Of a DNA stretch of 64,000 bases, positions 13,690-23,800 are shown one piece after another. The position numbers were made by a program, and so were the translations under genes. Position 1 is the stretch's first letter. Each line of letters opens with the position of its first letter. Below the pieces are notes generated by a model. The model was given only the letters and a program-made list of their open reading frames with translations, was not told the DNA's origin and did no database searches. The DNA is from Manis javanica (lineage: Eukaryota; Chordata; Mammalia; Pholidota; Manidae): contig NC_133172.1 in the NCBI RefSeq assembly GCF_040802235.1, positions 62,193,613 to 62,257,612 on the forward strand, given 5' to 3'.

Positions 13690-14760
13690 GGAGACCTCAG
13701 GGGTTTCCCGCAGGCTGGGAGACACGCTCGCGCTGACTTCAGAGGGAAGAGCGCTAGGCTGGGGTCTGAACACTTAGGAACCTGCAGGAGCTCTCAGGGT
13801 CCCCACTGGCTCCCTGGGACCGGGTGTCCCAGTCTACCGGGCTTGGCTGTGCCCGGCCGAGCATCTGCTGGGGCCCACGCTGCCGAGCTTCCGCAGGAGG
13901 GCGCATCCGCGCGCGGAGCTGGGCTAGTGCCCGGCGCTCCCCGGAAACGGGCCGCCGCGCGCTGCTTCCAGCCGCGGCCCCTCCCAGGCTCAAGTTACAC
14001 ACTCATCACCTGGGAGCGCGGGATTCGTCCCCGCGCCGGGGCTTTGCGGCGGGAACCTCCCGGAGACTCTGGCAACGTCTGCAAATGCGAGGACTGGGTG
14101 TGCCTCTCCAGACCGCCGCTAGAACGTGGTTTTTTTTGTTGTTTTTTTTTTTTTTTTACTATCAGTGGCCCGCCCACCAGCTGCGCGAGTCTCCGCCCGC
14201 GTCCGGCCCCTGCCCAAATGGGGCGGTGTTTATTATTGTACGAATTCAAGCTCGGATTTGCCTTCGAGTTTAGGAGAAGCGCCGCGGCGGCGCGCCCTTC
14301 AGGAGATGCCGGGGCGCGCGTGCTGGACTTCGGGTGCCGGGCAAACTCCAGCAAGGGCTCCGGGTGCGGAGGTGGAAGTGGGGGCGTGCCGAATGACACC
14401 CGTTTGTCCTTTGCTCCGGGTCTGTTAGAAGAGGGAGGCCGTACATCGAGCTGGATGCAAACTTGGTCTTGCCGGAGCGCGCAGCTCTGGAGAGGATGGG
14501 TGACCCCAGGGACTGCGAGACCCGCGGGTTGCATAAAGGCAGGCATTGGGGTTCTTTCCCGCCTCCGCGTTGCAAGGGATGCCCCTGTAAGAAGTGTCCC
14601 GCGCCTCCAGCATAGAGAGCCACCCTCAAGCCCTGGGCAGGGCGGGGCTGGGCCGGCCGGCCGGCCTCTGTTAGCGCCGCGAAGGGAGCCTGGAGGTGTC
14701 CTCCCAGGGCCAGGCGTGGGCTCCCTCAAGCCGAGCCTGCACCCAGACCGGTTTTTCGAC
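13690..14760. other. Orphan CpG-rich stretch between FOXC2 and FOXL1
   Basis: A GC- and CpG-rich interval of about 1 kb lies midway between the two genes and is separate from both gene-body islands. It contains a T8 and a T16 run (14130-14137, 14142-14157) and a TGTTTATTATTG motif near 14228, resembling a forkhead site. Long frames are open on both strands (for example 13843-15084), but the products are low-complexity and resemble nothing known. It could be an unannotated lncRNA promoter or a Polycomb-recruiting element. Confidence 0.45.
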
Positions 14761-16100
14761 TCCGATGGCCACTTCCTTTTCGGTATTTCAAACTTACCCG
14801 CTCTCTTGAGGTCTGTTCGGAACTTTCAAACACAGGAGTCACTTTCTGGGTTCCCCATTTTAGAGCGGGATTTTCCCTGGTTTTCCGTGTTTAAGGCGTA
14901 CCTGAGCGATGGCGACCACGTGTCTCTTCTCTGTGACACCCTCCCCAGCTCCCCACACCACACCCCCCCTTCCCCCGCCGTAAGCCCCGCCCCTTCCCGG
15001 GGAGCGTGGTGGTGGGCCACCCCCACGCCCACCTGCAGTCCTCACCCCGCCTGCTTTGGCATCGCCGCACGTTTTACTCAATGAACCACTAATTCAGTTA
15101 GACCGAGTGGGTTTTTTTCTTTCTTTTAAAAAATATTCAGCAGAGATCATAAACAGGAACTAGTCACGCTAAGCCTCCCCCCACACCCCTCCTGGGTGGA
15201 GTGGGGGAAGACACCTCCTTCTGAATCGGCATCATTAAAGGGTCTTGATTCAAACCATGACGTGGCTAAATGTAAAACGAGAACAGGGGTGGGGGGTGCT
15301 TACACCCCATGTTGAGTGGGTGGGTGGAGGAGAACAAGCAGGCTTCCCAAATGCTTAATGTAATCACGGGCCAGCTGCGTGCACTTGTAAAGTTGTTATA
15401 ACCCCCTCCTTGTTATAAACAGGAAAGCGCAGAATATAAAGCAAGAGCCCCGCATTCACAAACACCAGCTCCCCCGCGCCAGCTGCCAGACTCCCCTTTT
15501 ATGGTGATCGCTTTCAACCAACTTCAGCCGCATCAGAAAGACCTTGGCTTATCCCCTGAGCTCTTCAACCGGTTTATTTTGAAACGTGAAGACCAGGTAC
15601 CCCACACGCTCTCCAGCTCCCCACACCCGGTGCGTTGGCAGGAGAAGCTGGGCGCCTGGAGGCCTCTCCCCTGGGTTCCCAGGGAGCCCTGGAGGTCGAG
15701 GCTTGCCCCCTCCAGGACACTAGGCCCCTAAGGGGGCCGCCAGACTCCTGCGGATTTCCTGAGGATTTCCCCCAAGGACGGTTTTTCTGCCCAGACTCCC
15801 AAACCTCTTAGACACGCCCCTGCCCCCAGCCCCCAAATTTCTAAAAGCTTTCAAAGACCCCAGAAGACATTTTATGAGACTGTGCCCTATCCAAATCTTC
15901 TATCAATCGTGGGAGAAGAAAAGCCTTTAAGTGGGAGGCCGCGGATTACGGGGTTCCCCCAGGCCGGCGGTAAAACTCAGCCTTGCGCCCCCGCCCCAAT
16001 CTGCACTTCTCCTTCCTGGCCCGCAGACCCCGCGCAGAGCCACCGCGGTCCACATCCTGCCTCGCTGACTGTGTGTGCTTACAGCGTCAAGGGGTGGACG
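14761..16100. other. FOXC2-FOXL1 intergenic region, second part
   Basis: No coding gene is seen. The segment around 15360-15600 is AT-rich, unique and motif-bearing: two copies of TTGTTATAA at 15393-15401 and 15410-15418, 17 bp apart, then TATAAA at 15435-15440. That suggests conserved regulatory DNA or an undocumented promoter, but nothing recognisable as a gene follows. The remainder is unique, with C-rich and G-rich stretches. Confidence 0.45.
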
Positions 16101-16149
16101 TGATATTTCAAACATCAGATCAGTGCGTTTATATATTGGGTGCCCGGAA

Positions 16150-16425
16150 ATTTTTCCAAATAAACACAGCTTGATTCAACTTGGGTGGGCGGACTTATCA
16201 ACAGACTAATTCTATAAACAAATGAAGGAATAGCCCCGAAAGCGATTGGCTGGTATCAAAAAGACACGTGGAGGGAAAAGCTTGGAGTTTTTCAGCAATG
16301 AAATTTTAATTAATGTGGGTGGGCTGAGAACACAACGACTGTTTATCATAGACAATTTATTTTCCAGCGCTAAGTCAACATATAATAGCAAACTTACAAC
16401 AATTATTTAACATTTTTAAAGCCAT
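16150..16425 (+). promoter_or_regulatory. FOXL1 upstream promoter region
   Basis: This AT-rich segment directly precedes the FOXL1 CpG island. It holds three forkhead-type motifs: ATAAACA at 16160-16166, ATAAACA at 16214-16220 and the reverse form TGTTTATC at 16340-16347. It also has an inverted CCAAT box (ATTGG 16245-16249), a CACGTG E-box at 16265-16270, a TTTTAATTAAT homeodomain-like core near 16304 and a TATAAT at 16381-16386. The last might place a TSS near 16410. Auto- or cross-regulation by FOX proteins is a reasonable inference. Confidence 0.5.
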
Positions 16426-16546
16426 GAAGAAGGGACAGAGTGCTGAGCGGCCGGGCAGAGCAGCAGAGCGGGAGGCGGACGCTCGGCGGGCTCCCCGGGA
16501 GGGCCCTTGCGGCGCGGGGCGCAGCGCCGGCTCCCGCTCGCCATGA
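16424..16546 (+). other. 40-codon upstream ORF overlapping the FOXL1 start
   Basis: ATG at 16424 has G at -3. It opens a 40-codon frame ([12 protein letters not shown]...) that ends at TGA 16544-16546, so its stop overlaps the FOXL1 ATG as ATGA in the +1 frame. If the TSS lies upstream of 16424, this could couple termination to re-initiation at FOXL1. If the TSS lies downstream, it is irrelevant. I recognise no domain in the peptide. Confidence 0.35.
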
Positions 16547-17601
16547 GCCACCTCTTCAGCCCGCGGCTGCCCGCTCTGGCCGCCTCGCCCATGCTCTACC
16601 TGTACGGCCCCGACAGACCCGGGCTACCTCTGGCCTTCGCCCCCGCGGCCGCCCTGGCCGCCTCGGGCCGGGCCGAGCCCCCGCAGAAGCCGCCCTACAG
16701 CTACATCGCGCTCATCGCCATGGCGATCCAGGACGCGCCCGAGCAGAGGGTCACGCTGAGCGGCATCTACCAGTTCATCATGGACCGCTTCCCCTTCTAC
16801 CACGACAACCGGCAGGGCTGGCAGAACAGCATCCGCCACAACCTCTCGCTCAACGAGTGCTTCGTCAAGGTGCCGCGCGAGAAGGGGCGGCCGGGCAAGG
16901 GCAGCTACTGGACCCTGGACCCGCGCTGCCTGGATATGTTCGAGAACGGCAACTACCGGCGCCGGAAGAGAAAGCCCAAGCCGGGCCCCGCGGCCCCCGC
17001 GGCCCCCGCGGCCCCCGAGGCCAAGCGGGCCCGAGCCGAGACGCCCGAGCGCGGCGCAGAGGGGCGGCCCGAGGCGGAGGGCGGGGCAGGGCGCCCCGGC
17101 CCCGGGACGCCCCGCCGCGAGGGAGTCCCCGCGCGCCCCTCGCCCCTCCGGGAGGGCTCCTCGCCGCCGGCGCCCCCCTACCGGCCCGGGCCCGCGTCCC
17201 CTGAGGACAGCGCGGGCGACGCAGTCCAGGGCGCGGCGGCCGTGGCCGACGGCCAGCCAGCGCGCACGGTGGATGGCCCGCGGTCCCCCGCGCGCCCCGC
17301 CTCCCGCCGCTCCCCGAAGAGCTCCGACAAGTCCAGGAGCTTCAGCATAGACAGCATCCTGGCGGGGCGGCAGGGCCAGAAGCCGGCGGGAGCGGGTGAG
17401 CTCCTGGGGGGCGCCAAGCCGGGGCCCGGCGAGGGCGGGCCGGGCGCCTCGCTTCTGGCTGCAGCCTCCAGCCTGCGTCCCCCTTTCAACGCTTCCCTGA
17501 TGCTCGACCCGCACGTCCAGGGCGGCTTTTACCAGCTCGGGATCCCCTTCCTCTCCTATTTCCCCCTGCAGCTGCCGGACGCGGTGCTGCACTTCCAGTA
17601 G
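16543..17601 (+). CDS. FOXL1: Forkhead box protein L1
   Basis: Single-exon gene for a nuclear winged-helix transcription factor of mesenchymal cells, known in gut stroma where it modulates epithelial Wnt/BMP signalling. The start is the ATG at 16543 ([20 protein letters not shown]), with G at -3. The product has 352 residues, close to the usual 345 or so. The forkhead domain spans about residues 48-140: [16 protein letters not shown], then the recognition helix around W93-N95-R98-H99, then [13 protein letters not shown] and the basic tail [11 protein letters not shown] low-complexity Ala/Pro/Gly/Arg linker follows. An Eh1-like FSIDSIL motif at 267-273 suggests Groucho/TLE co-repression. The conserved C-terminus is rich in hydrophobics ([20 protein letters not shown], then a Phe/Leu/Pro tail ending VLHFQ). 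The linker differs most from other mammals and includes an AAP-AAP-AAP repeat (150-158). No frameshift or missing key residue is seen. Confidence 0.98.
   Translation: MSHLFSPRLPALAASPMLYLYGPDRPGLPLAFAPAAALAASGRAEPPQKPPYSYIALIAMAIQDAPEQRVTLSGIYQFIMDRFPFYHDNRQGWQNSIRHNLSLNECFVKVPREKGRPGKGSYWTLDPRCLDMFENGNYRRRKRKPKPGPAAPAAPAAPEAKRARAETPERGAEGRPEAEGGAGRPGPGTPRREGVPARPSPLREGSSPPAPPYRPGPASPEDSAGDAVQGAAAVADGQPARTVDGPRSPARPASRRSPKSSDKSRSFSIDSILAGRQGQKPAGAGELLGGAKPGPGEGGPGASLLAAASSLRPPFNASLMLDPHVQGGFYQLGIPFLSYFPLQLPDAVLHFQ
16990..17016 (+). repeat. 9-bp coding tandem repeat in FOXL1
   Basis: Three perfect GCGGCCCCC units encode Ala-Ala-Pro three times (residues 150-158) just after the forkhead basic tail. 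As I remember the human protein, this position is shorter, so it is probably a lineage-specific slippage expansion. Confidence 0.8.
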
Positions 17602-19510
17602 AGCGAACCGGCGAGGGACTTTCCCCTGAGGTCTGGGCTCGTGGGCGACCCCGGCTCCTCCACTGGGGCAAGGAGTCACTTTTTTTTTAAAAAAAAGGAT
17701 CGTTTCCTCTGCCAACGTGTGGACCCTGGGAAGTGGTGCCGGCTTCTGCGCTCAGGTGGGAACGCTCGCCTGCCTGCTCCGTGGCGAGGCGGATTTTCCC
17801 AGAAGTGAGGCTTCGGAGACTTACACAGACCCTGTCCACAGGGACTTGGGCATCTCAGACCTCCTACCGCACAAGCAGCATTCCTTAACCTTAGGTCAAC
17901 CTAGTGGCCTGCCATCTTCCCACCCACACAGGTCCTGTGTGTCCAGGGGGCTCGCCAGGGCCCAGAGAGCCCGAGGGCAGGGCCATGGGACGCATGTGGC
18001 TGTCTCAATCTGACAGCCACGGTACCACCGTAGCCAGCTCGGTGGTGGCTGTGGCCCAGGCCTTGGCTTTGAGCCCGTGGGGGTGATGAGTGTTCACGGT
18101 GAGGCTTGTCCCTGAACTCTGTTTTCCAGGTTCTTTGGGAGATCTAGGGCCTGATGAGGATTTGTGACCAAAGTCCAGGTGGAAGCGGAGAAAAAACGCT
18201 TTAATTTTAAATAGAGAATTTTTCTTTTATTTTCTTCTAGACAGCAAAGGAGCATGCTATATACTCACGCTAAAGGCTTGGCGCTTTTCATTATAGCAAT
18301 TGCCCTGTGGAAGTTCTATACTTAACAAACAACTTGTATTAAGAAAGCATAGTCTATACAGTCCAGCATCTTGTTGCATTATGATAGCTCATTAGTCAAC
18401 ACACATGTTCTTCAAGGCATGTTACAAACATTTCTGGACATCTTGTCTTTTGCTTTTGTTTTTAAGGAATCAAAGGATTTCAGGGACACCAGAAGTGTGT
18501 GAGGGGGAGAGAAGATATCTCAGACAATAGAAGATTTTTATTTGCATGTTTTTCAAGATCTAGGTTTAATTTTTTTTGGGGGGGCTACATTTTCCAGAAT
18601 TTTGTTGGGAAGATCTACTTTTTACTCAAAAAGCTGGGTGAAGCACACACACAAAAGCAGATAGAGAGCTGGGTTATGCCGGGCAAAATAAGGGAGTCCG
18701 CTGGTGTCTGCTGGAGGGCACCTCTCTGGACCCCAAAGGATACGAGGCTTAATGGGTGGATTCTACCAGACACCCCCAGCCTGCAGCCCTGGTCCTTCCT
18801 TCAGGCCCCTACCAGGCAGGCCTAGAGCCTGCAGCTAAACAAACACCTTACAGAGGTGACTGGAAGTCTGGCAGGGTGGGGGGCAGGAATTTAGGGTCTG
18901 CAAAAAAAGGTCTGGTTAAGAAAATGGAGGTTTCACAGCCCAGTTCTGCCTGGAACTTTAGGGAAATGCATCTAACCTCTTACGGAATCTCTTTGAGTTA
19001 CCTTGGGTTCTGAAACTTGATTTCCTGAAACTCCAAGTTACTTTAATTTTATCTGATGTGGGAAAGGCACAAAAGTCTTGAGTTCTTGGAGATAAGCTGA
19101 GATAGGTCTTCAAAATAACTTTTAAAATAGTTTCCAGGACTTAACATAAAAATGAACACAAACTTTACATCAAGAGAGCCTGTTGGTTAAGATATTGGAA
19201 AGGACATTTTGGACAAGCATAAAAATCTAATAATTAGTAGGCACAGAGTTGACTTTCTGAGAATTCATTCTTTAAGCCATGTGCTACTGACCCATGAATA
19301 TTTCCTGGTAGGGGAAACATTTTACCCAGGCTGGTGGGAACACACTGGTGAGCTGAAGAGCGTCCTTGATTTTAAGAACTTGGATGAGACCCCATTGTTG
19401 AGATCCAGACTCACCGTAAGAAACTTAAAACGTGGTGCCAGGGCTGTCTCTGGATATTTTGTTATCCCGAAGTCTCAGCCTCTGTGAATAAAGTTGTTTT
19501 TTCATTAACC
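17602..19510 (+). other. FOXL1 3'UTR
   Basis: The sequence after the stop is non-coding. It begins with a symmetric T9A8 tract (17680-17696), then becomes AT-rich and unique around 18180-18480. No canonical AATAAA is visible before 19487, so the UTR is predicted at about 1.9 kb and the transcript at about 3.1 kb, similar to the length I recall for human FOXL1. The AT-rich middle looks like conserved UTR sequence but this cannot be tested here. Confidence 0.6.
19487..19492 (+). terminator. FOXL1 poly(A) signal AATAAA
   Basis: This is the first AATAAA I noticed downstream of the FOXL1 stop. It is followed by a T-rich stretch and then a strongly GT-rich downstream element near 19538-19560. Cleavage is expected near 19505-19520. 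Confidence 0.65.
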
Positions 19511-20354
19511 TCTCAGTGCCTGGTTCAATGGATTACCAGGGGTGGTGGGGGTGGTTGGGAGTAAACAATGTAATAGAAGAGAGGAGACTGGGCTCACATT
19601 TGGGAACCCCATCAGCATCTCAGGGGTTCTGGCTTCTGAGGGTGGGTGTAAGTGCTGACTGTAGGGGCAGGAGCAGAGAAGCCCAGGCCCAGGGGATGCT
19701 GCCTGGAGGTCAGAAAATAAGCTGGAAAGTCTGCTATTCAGGATGCATTTTAATTAATTTATTTATTTAGTGTTGATTTGTAATCTTGCGTGTCTTGTTA
19801 ATTTGTGATGGTTGTTTTCTGGAGATGCCAACAATCAAATACTACCATTTTAAAAGGATGGTATTTGAGAGTTACAATTCCAAAAAGTATAATATAAACA
19901 TGATTTTTATGGCACAGAAAAAAAGGGCAGGAGCGTGTATCCACTTTGTAATGGTGTTTATATGTACAAAAGACAAATTCTGTACTGAACGCCCATGCTT
20001 ACCGGGCTTAGAAAAGCTAAGAGAAATGGACAGTGGGTCATTTTCTATGAACTCTACACAATCTCATGTATATTCCTTCCTACTGAAGGAAGAGGGATTT
20101 GGGGGCTTAGTCCTCTAAATGGCTGCTCTGATGGCCCACATTTAATCAATGGCTCCAAATCATTGGTCAGTGAGACCAAGAAATGGTTTCTACTCTTAAT
20201 TAAAATAAAATCTCAGCTGTCTTTAGGGTCAACCAAGAGTAGAAGTAGGGCCAACTTCTAGTCTTAGGCCATCTGAAGTTACAGCTCTGTGCTCTCGCCT
20301 GAACAGAGGGAACAGATTCTGTTTTCTGTAAATGATCTGTGGTTCAAGCCCTAA

Positions 20355-20510
20355 TTACACACATACACATACACACGAGTACATTGATCATAATCGGGGT
20401 TATAGCAGGTGTATTTAAATAAATGTGTGTATATGTATAGATGTATACACGTGTGCATATGTATGTGTATATATGGACACACACGTGTCTATATATGTTG
20501 TATACACACA
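20355..20510. repeat. Compound CA/TG/TA microsatellite
   Basis: Interrupted runs of ACACATACACATACACAC-like and TGTGTATATGTATAGATG-like units make a compound, imperfect dinucleotide repeat. Confidence 0.75.
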
Positions 20511-21784
20511 AATGCGCAGAAATTCATCTTATGTGCGTATAAGTGGAAAAGACAGACTCAGATTGAGTGCTGAATCCCTTCAAATTAACCCAAGCATTGA
20601 TACTTTTGGAAAGATTTTATTGTTCTATCTAGCTCAAGCCAGGGATAATTAATTTTTGCATTAGCAGGGTGAATCTCACAAAGACTTCCTAAAAATCTTG
20701 GAAGACACCACTTTGACACCTTTATATCCGCAACTTTTACAAGGACAAGACAACTTTGTAAAGGCCTTTGGCTTCGTCTGGCATTGGAGACGTGCTGGCT
20801 CTTGTAGAAGCTAATGGCCCCTGGGTCTCAGATGCCCCCTATGGTTTTCCAGAGCTTGAACAGGATGTGATTTGCCATTTTCAGATGTAATCGGGTCTGA
20901 GAAGCAGGCCATGTGTGGTCTCAACCATTTCACAAGGAGCGGCCAGTGTATATCCATGTGGGTTAAAGAACTAGCCACATGAGATGTTATTGTTACAGCT
21001 GAAAGCCGAGTCTGTCTGCCCAGACACGGGCAGGCTAATGTTAACATCCCCGAAGTGGGTGACGTTTCCAGTAACCAGCTGCACTCCAGCGAGAGCCACG
21101 ACTTTGTGTACTTCCCATCTTCCCGGTGGCCGGAGTCCTGTTTTCATGAAACGGGGGTTGTTTCAAAGTCACACGTGACAGTAAGTAATGTTTATTAGTA
21201 AAAATAAAGAGCATGGGCTTGTTGGAAAAGTAAAATTCTTTTGATCCCCATTTAAGGCAGTTAAAAAAAATGCCTGAAGAGCCAAACGTAGGCTCTCTGC
21301 TATACTTGTCCTTGTCGTGAAGCCCCAACTTGGTGTTGTCCAGGTGAGGCCCGTAGCGTAGGCATACACAGTGACGCAGACTGGGGCAATAGGGAGCCGT
21401 GGGGCCTGGGCTGAACTGGGGTGGTGGGTCTGTCTCTTCCAGTGGCGTCCAAACGCCAACTGCACTGGGCGAACCCAATGTGCGGCTCAGGCCAGATGTG
21501 GATTTAAGCCCAGGGTCTACACCATGGTGGGCAGATGAGACTGTGTGCAAAATTCAGCTATCCCCAAAAAGGTGGCTGGGCGGGGCAGGTAGGAGGATCT
21601 GTCCTAAGTCCTGGGAGGTTTATAGTCGACTCCGTTGCCTTTATTTACCCTGGCAGCGAGGAGAGAGGACAAGGAGCTGGGCAAGTTTTGCTTCCAACCT
21701 CCTTTTTCCTTCAGGCATGAGAATCAGGGTTCTGTTAGGAAACAGAATCCCACTTAGATGGGCCAATGGGAAACACCAGGTGAA

Positions 21785-21812
21785 GGAACTATGTATGGGG
21801 AACTATGTATGG
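21785..21812 (+). repeat. Perfect 14-bp tandem duplication
   Basis: GGAACTATGTATGG occurs twice with no gap (21785-21798, 21799-21812). A related GGACTATGTATG recurs near 22022, inside what may be a decayed interspersed repeat. Confidence 0.85.
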
Positions 21813-22805
21813 CCAGGGGAAGGGGACCCCAGAGCTAGGGTGAGTGCAGCTACAGCCAGTATTGGCACAAGTGGGAGCTGAGGTGAAGCACCCAGCCTTT
21901 GTCCTCTCCCACTGTCCAGACTCACGTTGATACATCTGGCTGGCTGACCACACCTGCAGTCCAGCCTACAAGGGACCCCCACATAACACAGTCTGTAAGG
22001 GTCACCTGCAGGGGCACAGAGGGACTATGTATGCACCAGGACGGGGGCAGGTACACAACTTGGCCAACACCCTGGGGGGCCCCCTCTTCCTGGTCCAGTT
22101 GGCTGCAGCCACCCTGGCCACACCACTGATGTCTAGGAGCCAATAGCGGAAGTCTCAGACAATGCTGGTGGCCGCATCTGGCCTCGGGAGACCGGATTCT
22201 GCCATCTGCCAAGCTTCGAAGAGAGGTGGCTCTAGATCCTACTCCAACATCCTCTTATTTGGACAGGACCTGGGTCCAGACTAAGCTCCCAAGGGCCCTG
22301 CCGCAGGTATACAGCATCTGCCTTCACAGCGTTGAGCCTGACAAGGACTTGCTGATTGGACGGGGGCTGAGAAAGACTGTACGCTGTACGTGGATTTGTA
22401 TCAGTTTGCTGAGCGTCTAAGACAAAGCTATCCCTTACGGGCTAATGTCCTGCACCTGGCTGGTGCTAGCTCATACCTCCAGGACATGTGGGCCGCTCAT
22501 GGGGATGGTGTCCTCCAGCCCAAATCCAGAGGGACGGGGGCTCCAAGAGAAGTGGGCAGCACCCTGGGTCAGTGACAGCACCCATCGCCTGGGATGACAC
22601 TAACTTTATAGCACGACTCAGGTCTTCACAATGTGCTATGAAAATGGTACACACAGCACATCTCTCCTGGCCCCACACATCTTTCCAGGTAGCTGGTCAC
22701 CGTTACTGCTCCGTCCTTTCCCAGGCCTCTCCAGACACACGTACTGGTGGGAAAATCCCTCTCCTTAACGTCCCATTGACTCAGTACCTTCCAGTGGTTT
22801 GATGT

Positions 22806-22826
22806 GGGGGTGGGGGTGGGGAGGGG
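22806..22826 (+). other. G-quadruplex motif with single-nucleotide loops
   Basis: The pattern is G5-T-G5-T-G4-A-G4. Four G-runs of four or more with three one-base loops form the most stable parallel quadruplex class known from folding studies. Whether it forms in cells is unknown. Confidence 0.8.
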
Positions 22827-22869
22827 TACAGTCCCCAGTGAGGAGTGTGACCAGAGGCCCGAGACCCCG

Positions 22870-22985
22870 CTCCGTGCTTACCTGCCGTGACCCGTCTGTG
22901 GATCTCAGCTTTCTCATCTGTACAAGCGGGGAGAGTATTGAGGCTGCCTCCCCCAGCTGTCATGACAAGTAAACTGAATGGTGGG
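22870..22985 (+). repeat. MIR SINE fragment
   Basis: A TCTGTGGATCTCAGCTTTCT-type segment, then a CATCTGTACAAG-like segment, matches the MIR core and 3' half in plus orientation, with considerable divergence. Confidence 0.55.
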
Positions 22986-23639
22986 TGCCCATTGACGGGA
23001 CAGCACCCACCCCGGTTCCCACCTCCAACACGGGGATGACCACAGGCTCCTGCAGGGGCCGCTGGCAGAGGTAAGGTAGCTAATACAGGTCAAGGACCTG
23101 GCGTGCAGAAAGAGCTCCCGAATGGGAGGTCTTTCCTCTGTGTACAGACATAGCCCCTAATCTAAACACTTTTGTTTTACGGTCCATTTGTGACTTCTTG
23201 GTTTTGCAAAAAGAATTACAACCAGCAGCTCTGCCCACGTGGTTTAATTCTGGAGCTGACGGGGGACTCCCGGGGGCTGCCTCCTCTGGGTAGGCCAGGA
23301 TCCATCTTCTCCTCTTCACAGCAGTGCTTCACCTCTTGAGATGATCCAACCATTTGAACATGAAACTTAAAGCAAAATAAGCGGCTGGGCACGGCAGGGG
23401 AGCCCAGGAAGACCGCAGGAGCACCGACTTTCACGGGCGAGGAGCGCGAAGCCGCTTCGCTGTTTCCTCGCTTTGCCCAGGGCCGGCGGGGTGGCCGTCA
23501 TCGACTCCAGGGCCCCGGGAATGAATAAAACGCTTTATTTCTCCCTGGGCACCAAGACCATGCCCGTAGGCTCCTGCAGGCTCCACCCCGTCCTGGGGAG
23601 AAAGACGCCAGATGGGGAGCAATGTTTCTTAAGCGGTGT

Positions 23640-23800
23640 GTTTCCTGGCCTGCTTTATAAAACGTAAGGAACATTTCTTTAAATGTTGCGGCTAAATATA
23701 GCTGGGGCTTGGTCAGCTAGAACATTTTTAGAAAGCACATTACAAATCAGGAATGTTTTGGAGAAATAAATAAACTTTCCCACATTTTTGGACTTGGCCT
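23640..23800. promoter_or_regulatory. AT-rich candidate enhancer with a MEF2-type site
   Basis: CTAAATATAG at 23692-23701 fits the MEF2 consensus YTAWWWWTAR exactly. TEAD-like GGAATGT lies at about 23748, and several AAACATT/ACATTT words surround it. The block is unique and AT-rich within GC-rich flanks. A mesodermal enhancer for FOXL1, FOXC2 or FOXF1 is a plausible inference. Confidence 0.3.

Larger units (their letters stand above)
16435..17660. other. CpG island over FOXL1
   Basis: A sharp rise in GC and CpG begins just before the FOXL1 leader and continues through the coding region to just after the stop. This mirrors the FOXC2 island and is typical of single-exon developmental regulators. 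Confidence 0.85.

Noticed and set aside
13843-15084. 413-codon frame between FOXC2 and FOXL1
   Set aside because: It lies in CpG-rich DNA, crosses T-runs, and gives low-complexity sequence that matches nothing. No start context or splice structure supports it.
16507-16542. An extended FOXL1 start 12 codons upstream at a non-ATG codon
   Set aside because: The family begins MSHLF and the ATG at 16543 has a good context. The upstream stretch has no ATG in this frame.
16624-17715. 363-codon reverse-strand frame over FOXL1
   Set aside because: It is an antisense shadow of FOXL1 with no recognisable domain; its openness follows from high GC.
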